A stretch of DNA of 64,000 nt from Arthrobacter globiformis. GTDB lineage: Bacteria; Actinomycetota; Actinomycetes; Actinomycetales; Micrococcaceae. The notes under the pieces are model-generated. The model was not told the DNA's origin, ran no database searches, and was given only the letters and a program-made list of their open reading frames with translations. A program made the translations under genes and the position numbers. Positions 35,445-44,110 of the stretch are shown one piece after another; positions within the stretch are counted from its first letter, which is position 1, and the number at the start of each line of letters is the position of its first letter. Where the stretch lies: contig NZ_JAUSYZ010000001.1 in the NCBI RefSeq assembly GCF_030817195.1, forward strand, positions 2,976,001-3,040,000, read 5' to 3'.

Positions 35445-38243
35445 GTGAGTGAAACAACCAAACCGGCCCCAATTCCGTCCACAACCCAGACCCTTCAGGA
35501 CATCGAGGTGTCCTCGCCGGACGCCCCGTCGGTGTCGGCCACCGTGGCCCCCGTTATTCCCCTGACGGAGCAGCCCCGGCTTCTGGTGCTGGACGGGCAC
35601 TCCATGGCATTCCGGGCCTTCTTCGCCCTCCCGGCCGACAAGTTCTCCACTGCCCGGGGCCAGCACACCAACGCGATCCACGGCTTCACGTCCATGCTCA
35701 TCAACCTGATCAAGGAGCAGAAGCCCACCCACATCGCGGTCGCCTTCGACGTCTCGGATGACACCACTCACCGCAAGGCCGAGTACAGCGAGTACAAGGG
35801 CGGCCGCAACGAGACGCCCCGGGAAATGAGCGGCCAGATCGACCTCATCGACCAGGTCATGGGTGCGTGGGGCATCAAGACCATCAAGATGCCCGGCTAC
35901 GAGGCGGACGACATCCTGGCCACGCTCGCAGCCATGGGTGAAAAGGCCGGCTACGAGGTCCTGCTCGTGTCCGGCGACCGTGACGCGTTCCAGCTCATCA
36001 CCGACAACGTGTTCGTGCTGTACCCGAAGAAGGGTGTCAGCGACATCCCGCGCATGGACGCCGCCGCCGTTGAGGCAAAGTACTTCGTCAGTCCCTCCCG
36101 CTACTCCGACCTCGCGGCCCTGGTAGGCGAAACCGCGGACAACCTGCCGGGCGTCCCCGGCGTCGGGCCCAAGACAGCAGCCAAGTGGATCAACCTCTAC
36201 GGCGGCCTCGAAGGCGTGCTGGAACACCTCGATGCCATCGGCGGGAAGGTGGGGGACTCGCTGCGCGCCAACGTGGACGCCGTCAAGCGCAACCGGAAGC
36301 TGAACCAGCTGCACACCGACCTTGACCTCCCGGTGACGCTGGACGAACTGGCTGATCCGCGGCCGGACCAGCAGGCGCTGGAGGAGCTCTTCGACGAGCT
36401 CGAATTCAAGACCATCCGCACCCGGCTCTTCGATCTTTACGCCAGCGAGGCCCCGGCGCCGGAGCGCGAAGCCCTGGAGACCAGGGACTTCACCACGCTG
36501 ACGGACGCCGGCGCGCTCCGGGCCTTCCTCGAGGCCGGGGCGGGTCAGCGCTCTGCCCTCGCTGTGGACGTGCTGCCCGGCCGGATCGGTGAGGACGCGG
36601 ACGCCGTCGCGATCGTGCGCGACGATGCCGCGGCCTACGTGGACCTCACCACGCTGGACGCCGAGGCGGAAAACGTGCTGGCCGGGTGGCTCCGGGACGC
36701 GGGGTCCCCGAAGGTGACGCACGGCTACAAGGCGGCGCTGAAGGCACTGGCGAACCGCGGGTTCGGCCTGGAGGGCGTGGTGGATGACACGTCCATCTCC
36801 GGCTACCTCATCCAGCCCGACCGCCGCACCTATGAACTGGCCGAACTGGCCCAGTTCCACCTGAACATCCACATCACGCCCGAGGCCGCCAAGGCGGGCC
36901 AGCTGGAACTGGCATTCGACGACGACGCCGCCGCGGCGTCCGGCGCGCTGGTCCAGGTGGCCGCCGTCGTCCACAAGCTGAGCCGGTACTTCGAATCGGA
37001 ACTGAAGGAACGCAAGGCCGAGGACCTGCTGGCCACGCTGGAGCTGCCGGTGGCCCGTGTCCTGGCGGACATGGAGACGGCCGGCATCGCCGTCTCCCTG
37101 GAGCTGATGGAGGAACAGCTGGCGGATCTGGCCAGGGTGATCGACGACGCCCAGGAACAGGCATTTGCCGCGATCGGCCACGAGGTGAACCTCGGTTCGC
37201 CGAAGCAGCTGCAGACCGTCCTCTTCGAGGAGCTGCAACTGCCCAAGACCAAGAAGATCAAGTCCGGCTACACCACGGACGCCGCTTCCCTGAAGAACCT
37301 GCTGGAGAAGACCGGGCACGAATTCCTGGTCCAGCTCATGGCACACCGTGAATCCGCCAAGCTGCGGCAGATGGTGGAGACACTCAAGAAGTCTGTGGCG
37401 GAGGACGGGCGCATCCACACCACCTACGCCCAGAACGTGGCCGCCACCGGGCGCATCTCGTCCAACAACCCCAACCTGCAGAACATCCCGATCCGCAGCG
37501 AGGAAGGCCGCCGCGTGCGTGGCATCTTCGTGGTCAGTGACGGCTACGAGTGCCTGCTGTCCGCCGACTACTCGCAGATCGAAATGCGGATCATGGCGCA
37601 CCTGTCCGGGGATGCCGGACTGATCGAGGCCTACCGCGAGGGGGAGGACCTGCACCGCTTTGTCGGCTCGTCCATCTTCCACGTGCCGCCGGCTGAGGTC
37701 ACCAGCGCGATGCGTTCCAAGGTCAAGGCCATGTCCTACGGCCTGGCCTACGGTCTGACGTCCTTCGGGCTGTCCAAGCAGCTTGAGATCTCGGTGGACG
37801 AGGCCAGGAACCTGATGAAGGATTACTTCGACCGGTTCGGTGCCGTGCGCGACTACCTCCGCGGCGTGGTGGACCAGGCCAGGGTGGACGGCTACACCGC
37901 CACGATCGAGGGCCGGCGCCGCTACCTGCCAGACCTCACCAGCACGGACCGGCAGCTGCGCGAGAATGCCGAACGCATTGCCCTGAACTCGCCCATCCAG
38001 GGTTCCGCCGCGGACATCATCAAGCGCGCCATGCTGGGCGTGCATTCGGAACTCGCCGCACAGGGGCTGAAATCACGCATGCTGCTGCAGGTCCATGACG
38101 AACTGGTGCTGGAGGTGGCCAGGGGCGAACGTGAGGCAGTCGAAAAGCTCGTCACGGAGCAGATGGCCGCCGCCGCTGAACTCAGCGTTCCGCTGGAAGT
38201 CCAGATCGGCGTCGGCACCAGCTGGTACGACGCCGGCCATTAG
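35445..38243 (+). CDS. polA: DNA polymerase I
   Basis: 932 residues from the leaderless GTG at 35445. After a ~45-residue variable head, the 5'-3' exonuclease domain runs from RLLVLDGHSMAFRAFFAL through GYEADDILATLA and VSGDRDAFQL to about residue 310. A 3'-5' exonuclease-like middle domain lacks obvious DxE catalytic residues, as usual in actinobacterial PolA. The polymerase domain has motif A SADYSQIEMRIMAHLSGD, motif B RSKVKAMSYGLAYGLTSFG and motif C LLQVHDELVLEV. It acts in Okazaki fragment processing and repair. Confidence 0.96.
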   Translation: MSETTKPAPIPSTTQTLQDIEVSSPDAPSVSATVAPVIPLTEQPRLLVLDGHSMAFRAFFALPADKFSTARGQHTNAIHGFTSMLINLIKEQKPTHIAVAFDVSDDTTHRKAEYSEYKGGRNETPREMSGQIDLIDQVMGAWGIKTIKMPGYEADDILATLAAMGEKAGYEVLLVSGDRDAFQLITDNVFVLYPKKGVSDIPRMDAAAVEAKYFVSPSRYSDLAALVGETADNLPGVPGVGPKTAAKWINLYGGLEGVLEHLDAIGGKVGDSLRANVDAVKRNRKLNQLHTDLDLPVTLDELADPRPDQQALEELFDELEFKTIRTRLFDLYASEAPAPEREALETRDFTTLTDAGALRAFLEAGAGQRSALAVDVLPGRIGEDADAVAIVRDDAAAYVDLTTLDAEAENVLAGWLRDAGSPKVTHGYKAALKALANRGFGLEGVVDDTSISGYLIQPDRRTYELAELAQFHLNIHITPEAAKAGQLELAFDDDAAAASGALVQVAAVVHKLSRYFESELKERKAEDLLATLELPVARVLADMETAGIAVSLELMEEQLADLARVIDDAQEQAFAAIGHEVNLGSPKQLQTVLFEELQLPKTKKIKSGYTTDAASLKNLLEKTGHEFLVQLMAHRESAKLRQMVETLKKSVAEDGRIHTTYAQNVAATGRISSNNPNLQNIPIRSEEGRRVRGIFVVSDGYECLLSADYSQIEMRIMAHLSGDAGLIEAYREGEDLHRFVGSSIFHVPPAEVTSAMRSKVKAMSYGLAYGLTSFGLSKQLEISVDEARNLMKDYFDRFGAVRDYLRGVVDQARVDGYTATIEGRRRYLPDLTSTDRQLRENAERIALNSPIQGSAADIIKRAMLGVHSELAAQGLKSRMLLQVHDELVLEVARGEREAVEKLVTEQMAAAAELSVPLEVQIGVGTSWYDAGH

Positions 38244-38245
38244 CC

Positions 38246-38251
38246 TAGGCT
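38246..38251 (+). promoter_or_regulatory. -10 box (TAGGCT) for a leaderless acetyltransferase gene
   Basis: TAGGCT begins three bases after the polA stop; seven bases (CGGGATT) separate it from the GTG at 38259. Confidence 0.65.
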
Positions 38252-38258
38252 CGGGATT

Positions 38259-39599
38259 GTGCCTGATCTGAGCGCTGACTATGAAATCCGCCGGTTCCAA
38301 GCGGCGGCCAAAGACGATCCTGCCTACGAGGAGTCGGTTGCCTGGATGCGGGCGGTAGCTTTCGGCTTCCACGAAGCCCGGCGCAGCGACGAACGCGTGG
38401 ACACCAGCATCGAGCTGCAGCGCACGGACCACCGCGTCATGACCGGCGTGTACCAGACAGGAACTGTTGCCGGTCACTCGCTCGGCGCCGATGTACCCGT
38501 AGCCACCTTCGGCACAATGACCAAAACCCTGAACATCGGGTTTGGCAGGCTGCTGGATACCCGGCTGGTGACCGCCGTGACGGTCCGGACCTCCCACCGG
38601 CGCCGGGGCCTGCTGCGCCGCATGATGGGGGAGGACCTCGCCCTGGCCCGGGCGGAAGGCCTCGCGATGGCAGCCCTCACGGCCTCCGAGGCCTCGATCT
38701 ACGGGCGGTTCGGGTTCGGCGTCGCGACGTCCGAGCAGTCCGTGAAGGTGGACACCACGGCGCGTTTCAGGCTCAACCACACGCCGGTGGGCAGCGTCGA
38801 GGTTGCCGACCCCAAGGTTCTCCTGGAGCTGGCTCCGGGAGTCTTCGACCGTGTTCACCGCAGCACGCCCGGATCGATCGGCCGGCATGAGTTCTACCGG
38901 CAGTTCGCCTCGGGTTCAGTCAGCCGCGACGGCGGCGAGGACCCGAAGGTCAAGGTGGCGCTGCACTACGGGCCAGGCGGCGACGTGGACGGCTACGTCT
39001 CCTACAGGTTCGCCGGCTGGTCCAGCGCCCCGTACACGATGGAAGTCGTGGACCTGGTCGCGGCGACCGCGGCGGCGTACCTCGAGCTATGGCAGTACCT
39101 GGCCGCCATCGACCTCGTGGAACGCGTCACCTGGGAGGAAGCGCCGGTGGATGACCCGCTGCGGTGGGCCCTCGAGGACGCGCGCTGTGTGGAGGCGTCG
39201 GCGGCGCGGGACATGCTTTGGCTGCGGATCCTGGACGTGAAGCAGGCGCTGGAAGCCCGGCACTATCCGGCTGACGGCCGGTTGGTTCTGAAAGTCAAGG
39301 ACCCCCTCGGACTGACCGGAGGCACCTTCGCCCTGGCAGTTGATGGCGGCAACGCCGTCGTCACGGCCGCGGAGGACGGCGCGCCGGACTCCAGTGTGCC
39401 GGATCTCAGCGTGCCGGACCTCAGTGTGCCGGACCTGGAGCTGGATGTGGCGGCGCTGTCCGCCATCTACCTCGGTGGGGTCAACCCCGTGACGCTGGCG
39501 GCCTCGGAGCGCATTCTGGAGCACACGCCGGACGGGGCGTTCCGCGCCGCCCGGATGTTCGCCGTCGAACGTGCGCCACACTGCCTGACGCATTTCTAG
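38259..39599 (+). CDS. Eis-like GNAT N-acetyltransferase
   Basis: 446 residues with the Eis arrangement: an N-terminal GNAT domain with acetyl-CoA loop VRTSHRRRGLLRRMM, a second degenerate GNAT domain, and a C-terminal sterol-carrier-like domain (about 320-446). The protein ends in Phe (CLTHF); in Eis the C-terminal carboxylate takes part in catalysis. Eis enzymes acetylate amines, including aminoglycosides. A three-unit SVPDL tandem repeat encoded around 39393-39440 lengthens a loop in the last domain. The position between polA and rpsA is common in Micrococcaceae. Confidence 0.85.
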   Translation: MPDLSADYEIRRFQAAAKDDPAYEESVAWMRAVAFGFHEARRSDERVDTSIELQRTDHRVMTGVYQTGTVAGHSLGADVPVATFGTMTKTLNIGFGRLLDTRLVTAVTVRTSHRRRGLLRRMMGEDLALARAEGLAMAALTASEASIYGRFGFGVATSEQSVKVDTTARFRLNHTPVGSVEVADPKVLLELAPGVFDRVHRSTPGSIGRHEFYRQFASGSVSRDGGEDPKVKVALHYGPGGDVDGYVSYRFAGWSSAPYTMEVVDLVAATAAAYLELWQYLAAIDLVERVTWEEAPVDDPLRWALEDARCVEASAARDMLWLRILDVKQALEARHYPADGRLVLKVKDPLGLTGGTFALAVDGGNAVVTAAEDGAPDSSVPDLSVPDLSVPDLELDVAALSAIYLGGVNPVTLAASERILEHTPDGAFRAARMFAVERAPHCLTHF

Positions 39600-39602
39600 C
39601 GC

Positions 39603-39633
39603 TTTGACCCCGCTTCGCGCTTGCCACTAGAAT
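39603..39633 (+). promoter_or_regulatory. rpsA promoter
   Basis: TTGACC (39603-39608) and TAGAAT (39628-39633) are separated by 19 bases and form a plausible sigma-70-type pair. Transcription would start near 39640, giving a leader of about 150 bases before rpsA. Confidence 0.55.
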
Positions 39634-39718
39634 AAACGGGCGTGTACTACGTGCACGTTTTTTATTCAATCCACAAAATCAGGATGACCAGGCACTTCCC
39701 TGCGAGGTGCCCGCACCT

Positions 39719-39744
39719 GCGCCTGCGTTCCATAACGCAGGCGC
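39719..39744 (+). promoter_or_regulatory. Perfect 11-bp hairpin in the rpsA leader
   Basis: GCGCCTGCGTT pairs exactly with AACGCAGGCGC across a CCAT loop in the untranslated leader, 47 bases before the rpsA ATG. A shorter AGGTG/CACCT stem lies just upstream. There is no T-run, so it is not a simple terminator; it may serve S1 autoregulation or RNA stability (inference). Confidence 0.5.
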
Positions 39745-39791
39745 GGCGGTTTGCCTGACCGACTAACTATCCACAACGGAGCCCCTACTAC

Positions 39792-41267
39792 ATGACCATC
39801 ACCTCCACCGAGAAGCCCGGTACCCCCGTAGTCGCGATCAACGACATCGGTACCGCTGAGGACTTCCTCGCAGCTGTCGACGCGACCATCAAGTACTTCA
39901 ACGACGGAGACCTCGTCGAAGGTACCGTCGTCAAGGTCGACCGCGACGAAGTTCTGCTCGACATCGGTTACAAGACCGAAGGTGTCATTCCCTCCCGCGA
40001 GCTGTCCATCAAGCACGACGTTGATCCCGGAGACGTCGTCTCCGTTGGCGATCAGGTCGAAGCCCTGGTGCTCACCAAGGAAGACAAAGAAGGCCGCCTG
40101 ATTCTCTCCAAGAAGCGTGCTCAGTACGAGCGCGCCTGGGGCGACATCGAGAAGGTCAAGGAAGAAGACGGTGTTGTCACCGGTACCGTCATCGAGGTTG
40201 TCAAGGGTGGTCTTATCCTCGACATCGGTCTGCGCGGCTTCCTGCCCGCATCCCTCGTCGAGATGCGCCGTGTGCGCGACCTTGCTCCGTACATCGGTCA
40301 GCAGATCGAAGCCAAGATCATCGAGCTGGACAAGAACCGCAACAACGTTGTGCTGTCCCGCCGTGCATGGCTCGAGCAGACCCAGTCCGAGGTCCGCTCC
40401 ACGTTCCTCAACAAGCTGGAAAAGGGCCAGGTCCGTCCCGGCGTCGTTTCCTCCATCGTCAACTTCGGTGCCTTCGTGGACCTGGGCGGCGTAGACGGCC
40501 TGGTTCACGTTTCCGAGCTGTCCTGGAAGCACATCGACCACCCGTCCGAGGTTGTCGAGGTTGGCCAGGAAGTCACCGTCGAGGTCCTCGAAGTGGATCT
40601 GGACCGCGAGCGTGTCTCCCTGTCGCTCAAGGCTACGCAGGAAGACCCGTGGCAGACCTTCGCCCGCACCCACGCCCTCGGCCAGGTTGTTCCGGGTAAG
40701 GTCACCAAGCTCGTTCCGTTCGGTGCGTTCGTTCGCGTCGAAGACGGCATCGAAGGCCTCGTCCACATCTCCGAGCTGGCTGTCCGCCACGTTGAGCTGG
40801 CCGAGCAGGTTGTCTCCGTTGGTGACGAGCTGTTCGTCAAGGTCATCGACATCGACCTCGAGCGCCGCCGCATCTCCCTCTCCCTCAAGCAGGCTAACGA
40901 GGGCGTGGACGCCGACAGCACCGAATTCGATCCCGCTCTGTACGGCATGGCCGCTGAGTACGACGAAGAGGGCAACTACAAGTACCCGGAGGGCTTCGAC
41001 CCGGAGTCCAACGAGTGGCTTGAAGGCTACGAGAACCAGCGCGCAGCCTGGGAGCAGCAGTACGCTGACGCCCAGACCCGCTGGGAAGCACACAAGAAGC
41101 AGGTTGCCCAGCACGCTGCCGACGACGCTGCAGCTGCAACGTCCGGTGACAGCGACTCCGGCACCACCAGCTACTCCTCCGAGCCGGCTGCCACCGATTC
41201 CGGTGCAGGCACGCTTGCTTCGGACGAGGCTCTTGCAGCACTGCGCGAGAAGCTGACCGGCAACTAA
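39792..41267 (+). CDS. rpsA: 30S ribosomal protein S1
   Basis: 491 residues with four S1 OB-fold repeats (about residues 37-106, 124-192, 208-280, 296-366). Each holds patterns such as EGTVVKVDRDEVLLDIGYK and VSSIVNFGAFVDLGGVDGLVHVSEL. Residues after ~370 form an acidic, Gln/Ala/Ser-rich tail, as in actinobacterial S1. It binds mRNA leaders for initiation. Codon use is strongly biased to GTC, CTG, GAG and AAG, as expected for high expression. The nearest GGAG is 11 bases before the ATG, a rather long spacing. Confidence 0.96.
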   Translation: MTITSTEKPGTPVVAINDIGTAEDFLAAVDATIKYFNDGDLVEGTVVKVDRDEVLLDIGYKTEGVIPSRELSIKHDVDPGDVVSVGDQVEALVLTKEDKEGRLILSKKRAQYERAWGDIEKVKEEDGVVTGTVIEVVKGGLILDIGLRGFLPASLVEMRRVRDLAPYIGQQIEAKIIELDKNRNNVVLSRRAWLEQTQSEVRSTFLNKLEKGQVRPGVVSSIVNFGAFVDLGGVDGLVHVSELSWKHIDHPSEVVEVGQEVTVEVLEVDLDRERVSLSLKATQEDPWQTFARTHALGQVVPGKVTKLVPFGAFVRVEDGIEGLVHISELAVRHVELAEQVVSVGDELFVKVIDIDLERRRISLSLKQANEGVDADSTEFDPALYGMAAEYDEEGNYKYPEGFDPESNEWLEGYENQRAAWEQQYADAQTRWEAHKKQVAQHAADDAAAATSGDSDSGTTSYSSEPAATDSGAGTLASDEALAALREKLTGN

Positions 41268-41276
41268 TTGCCCGCT

Positions 41277-41306
41277 GCTTAGTTGGCCTGTGCTTATTTG
41301 GCCTGT
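41277..41306. repeat. 15-bp tandem duplication after the rpsA stop
   Basis: GCTTAGTTGGCCTGT is followed immediately by GCTTATTTGGCCTGT, 14 of 15 identical, starting ten bases after the stop codon. Confidence 0.65.
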
Positions 41307-41342
41307 GCTGGCTGAACGCCAGCACAGCTGAACAGCAGTAAG

Positions 41343-41379
41343 AAGGTGGCCGTCCCCGAAAGGGGGCGGCCACCTTTTT
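41343..41379 (+). terminator. rpsA intrinsic terminator
   Basis: A 15-base stem (AAGGTGGCCGTCCCC with its complement, one G-T pair) around a GAAA tetraloop, running into TTTTT at 41375-41379. It is a classical Rho-independent terminator and also faces the convergent DJ-1/PfpI gene. Confidence 0.85.
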
Positions 41380-41422
41380 GTTGCCGGCACTTGTGTTGTG
41401 CAGGCTGCCTGGATTGGCGGTG

Positions 41423-41989
41423 TCAGGCGGTCTGGCCGGCGTGCTCGCCTTCGGCGATCTCCTCCAGCACCTTGTTGTTGAAGGCGGGGAGGTCTCCCGG
41501 GTTCCGGCTGGTCACGAAGCCCTGGTCAACCACGACGTCCTGGTCGCTCCAGTTGGCGCCCGCGTTCCGAAGGTCCGTGGCCAGCGTGTGGTACGAGGTG
41601 AGGTTCCTGCCCTTGACGACGCCCGCATCGATGAGCAGCCACGGGCCATGGCAGATGGCGGCCACGGGCTTGTGCTGTTCAAAGAAGCTGCGGGCAAACG
41701 CCTGCGCGTCCTTGTCCACCCTGAGGTGGTCGGCGTTCACCACGCCGCCCGGAATCACCAGAGCATGGAAGTCCGAGGCGTTGGCGTCCTTAAGGGTCAG
41801 GTCGACGTCGAAGGTATCGCCCTTCTCGACGCCCTCAAAACCCTGGAGTTTTGCGCTCTTCGGTGCCACCAGGACAGGCTCGCCGCCGGCGTTTTTGACG
41901 GCGTCCCACGGACTGGTCAGTTCAATCTGCTCCACGCCGTCCGTCAGCAGGAACGCTACTCTCTTGCCGGTGATGTCGTGCTCTGACAT
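41423..41989 (-). CDS. DJ-1/PfpI-family protein
   Basis: 188 residues with the type-1 glutamine-amidotransferase-like fold. The nucleophile elbow is VAAICHGPWLL with the reactive Cys, and the conserved Glu is in DGVEQIELTSPW. Closest in pattern to PfpI/YhbO-type general stress proteins, described as proteases or glyoxal-adduct deglycases. AAGGAGG precedes the ATG. It interrupts the usual rpsA-coaE neighbourhood. Confidence 0.9.
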   Translation of the reverse strand: MSEHDITGKRVAFLLTDGVEQIELTSPWDAVKNAGGEPVLVAPKSAKLQGFEGVEKGDTFDVDLTLKDANASDFHALVIPGGVVNADHLRVDKDAQAFARSFFEQHKPVAAICHGPWLLIDAGVVKGRNLTSYHTLATDLRNAGANWSDQDVVVDQGFVTSRNPGDLPAFNNKVLEEIAEGEHAGQTA

Positions 41990-42077
41990 AGGTCCTCCTT
42001 TTCCGAGTGATGCCTTACAGGTCCACCCTAGGAAGGCAGAAACTCATAAGCAAGCTGATTATTCGTTCGGCCGGCCG

Positions 42078-42791
42078 TCAGTGCGGGACGTCAATCCACT
42101 CCGTGCCCTCGCGCTGGAGGGCCGCGCTTCCGGCGGTCAAGGCGGCCAGCCGGTCGGCGGCCGCCGCCAGGTCATCGGCAGCATCCGGCAGGGCGAGCCG
42201 CAGCACCGTGGACTGGGCTTCGTAGCCGGTTTCCGCCATCGCGTAGCCCGCGCTGCGGAGATCGTTCTCGAGCCGCCCGGCCGCGGCGTGCGGCACCCGG
42301 ACGGCACAAATGCGGAGCCGCCTGCGTTGCACCAGCGGAGCCAACTCGAGCGCCGTCGAGACGGAATCGGAGTAGGCGCGCACCAGCCCGCCGGCTCCCA
42401 GCAGTATCCCGCCGAAATAACGCACGACGACGGCACTCACGTCGCTGAGGTCCGTCACCCCGGCGGCAGTTTCCCGCCGGAGAAGGGCCTCCAGCATGGG
42501 GATCCCGGCCGTGCCCGAGGGTTCGCCGTCATCGCTGGAACGCTGGATGTCCCGGTCCGGCCCAAGCACGAAAGCCGAGCAGTGGTGGCGTGCGTCATGG
42601 AACTCGCGGCGGAGTTCGGACACCAGGGCGCGGGCATCTTCTTCGGTCGCCGTGCGGCGCAGCACGGTGATGAACCGGGAGCGCTTGATCTCGATCTCGT
42701 GGAGGAATCCGTCCCCCGCAGCCAGGGTGGTGTACGCGGACTGCCTGCTTTGTGTCGTCTCTGTCACTGATGGAACTGCCTCTTCTGCCAC
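42078..42791 (-). CDS. yigZ: YigZ/IMPACT-family protein
   Basis: 237 residues. The N-terminal UPF0029 domain contains EIEIKRSRFITVLRRTATEEDA, HHCSAFVLG, DGEPSGTAGIPMLEALL and VVRYFGGILLGAGGLVRAYSDS, all hallmarks of the family. The C-terminal ~70 residues form the small RNase-PH-like YigZ domain. The biochemical role is unknown; the eukaryotic relative IMPACT regulates translation. The start is GTG 42791, six bases after a minus-strand TAAACT box, and overlaps the coaE promoter on the other strand. Confidence 0.88.
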   Translation of the reverse strand: MAEEAVPSVTETTQSRQSAYTTLAAGDGFLHEIEIKRSRFITVLRRTATEEDARALVSELRREFHDARHHCSAFVLGPDRDIQRSSDDGEPSGTAGIPMLEALLRRETAAGVTDLSDVSAVVVRYFGGILLGAGGLVRAYSDSVSTALELAPLVQRRRLRICAVRVPHAAAGRLENDLRSAGYAMAETGYEAQSTVLRLALPDAADDLAAAADRLAALTAGSAALQREGTEWIDVPH

Positions 42792-42797
42792 CGGTTC

Positions 42798-42807
42798 AGT
42801 TTAGTCT
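42798..42807. promoter_or_regulatory. Overlapping back-to-back -10 boxes of yigZ and coaE
   Basis: The ten bases AGTTTAGTCT hold TAGTCT on the plus strand (42802-42807, six bases before coaE GTG 42814) and TAAACT on the minus strand (42798-42803, six bases before yigZ GTG 42791). Both genes should be leaderless, and the two initiation sites cannot be melted independently. Confidence 0.65.
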
Positions 42808-42813
42808 TGGGGA

Positions 42814-44049
42814 GTGCTGAAGATTGGGTTGACGGGCGGCATCGCCTCGGGGAAGTCGCTGGTGGCAACACGCCTGGCGGAGCTGGGGGCTGTGCTCGTC
42901 GACGCCGACGCGATCGCCCGCGAAGTCGTGGAACCGGGCACTCCGGGCCTGGCCGCCGTCGTGGACGTGTTCGGCCCTGAGATCCTCGACGGCGAGGGCC
43001 GGCTCGACCGGCCGCGCTTGGGTGCCATCGTGTTTCAGCAGCCGGAACGGCGTGCGGAGCTCAACGGCATCGTCCATCCGTTGGTCCGGGAGCGCGCCGC
43101 GGCGGTGATAGCGGCCGCGCCGGAGGACGCGGTGGTGGTGCAGGACATCCCGCTGCTGGTGGAAACCGGACAGCAGAGGAACTTCCACCTCGTCCTGGTG
43201 GTGGATGCGCCCGAGGCTGTCCGGCTGCGGCGCATGACCGAGCACCGCGGAATGACTGAAGCGGATGCCCGTTCGCGGATGGCCGCCCAGACGTCCCGGC
43301 AGGACCGGCTCGCCGCAGCGGATGTGGTCCTCACCAACTCGGGCACGCGCGAGGAGCTGCTGGCGGCGGTGGACGGGCTGTGGAACGGGCGGCTGCTGCC
43401 GTTCGCGCGGAACATCAGCCAGGGCGCAGTGGCCGCCCGCAGCGGCGCGCCCGTCCTGGCCGCGCCGAACTCCGACTGGCCGCGCCAGGCTGCCGGGCTG
43501 GCCGAGCGGCTGAAGGTCGCGGCGCCGGAGGACGTCCTGGCTGTGGACCACATCGGGTCGACGGCGGTTCCCGGCCTCGAGGCGAAGGACGTCATTGACC
43601 TGCAGCTCGCGGTTGCGGACCTCGCGACGGCAGACCGGATTGCGCCCCTGCTGGGTGCCGCGGGGTTCCCGCTCTGGCCGGGCATCCTGATGGACAGCCC
43701 TCACGGACGGCCCGATCGTGCTGCCTGGTCCAAGCGCCTGCACGGCAACGCCGATCCCGCGCGTCCGGTAAATCTCCATATCCGGGTGGCAGGTTCACCG
43801 GGCTGGCGCTTCGCCCTCTGCTTCCGCGACTGGCTGCGGGCCGACCCGGCCGCGCGGGAGGAGTACGCAGCGGAGAAGCGCCGGGTGGCAGCCCTGCACG
43901 CCTCCGACGCCAACACCTCCGGCTATGCCGACGACAAGGAGGCATGGTTCCGCGATGTCGGGGCTCCCGGAATGGAACGGTGGGCCGAAAGCAGCGGCTG
44001 GCAGCCGCCGTCGTACGTTTCCACCTCCGCCAACGCGGCCCAGGGGTGA
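42814..44049 (+). CDS. coaE: Dephospho-CoA kinase fused to a GrpB/UPF0157 domain
   Basis: 411 residues. Residues 1-200 are CoaE, the last step of coenzyme A synthesis: P-loop LTGGIASGKS near residues 5-14, DADAIAREVV and the VVQDIPLLVETG segment. Residues ~210-400 are a GrpB domain (LKVAAPEDVLAVDHIGSTAVPGL and KDVIDLQL), a nucleotidyltransferase-like fold of unknown function. This fusion is a known actinobacterial form, also seen in mycobacteria. The start is a leaderless GTG after TAGTCT. uvrB follows after 61 bases with its own promoter. Confidence 0.93.
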   Translation: MLKIGLTGGIASGKSLVATRLAELGAVLVDADAIAREVVEPGTPGLAAVVDVFGPEILDGEGRLDRPRLGAIVFQQPERRAELNGIVHPLVRERAAAVIAAAPEDAVVVQDIPLLVETGQQRNFHLVLVVDAPEAVRLRRMTEHRGMTEADARSRMAAQTSRQDRLAAADVVLTNSGTREELLAAVDGLWNGRLLPFARNISQGAVAARSGAPVLAAPNSDWPRQAAGLAERLKVAAPEDVLAVDHIGSTAVPGLEAKDVIDLQLAVADLATADRIAPLLGAAGFPLWPGILMDSPHGRPDRAAWSKRLHGNADPARPVNLHIRVAGSPGWRFALCFRDWLRADPAAREEYAAEKRRVAALHASDANTSGYADDKEAWFRDVGAPGMERWAESSGWQPPSYVSTSANAAQG

Positions 44050-44098
44050 CAGGTACAGCCCAAAGCTGAATCAGGGGTTTGCTGTCAGTGGCTGGCGG

Positions 44099-44104
44099 TA
44101 GATT
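44099..44104 (+). promoter_or_regulatory. -10 box (TAGATT) for leaderless uvrB
   Basis: TAGATT, six bases (AGACGC), then ATG 44111. I see no clear SOS box in the adjacent bases. Confidence 0.6.
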
Positions 44105-44110
44105 AGACGC

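Noticed and set aside
35391..38045. 884-codon minus-strand frame opposite polA
   Set aside because: Antisense shadow; polA motifs on the plus strand are unambiguous.
39719..39744. rpsA leader hairpin as a terminator of the acetyltransferase gene
   Set aside because: No T-run follows, and it lies downstream of the likely rpsA promoter, so it belongs to the rpsA transcript.
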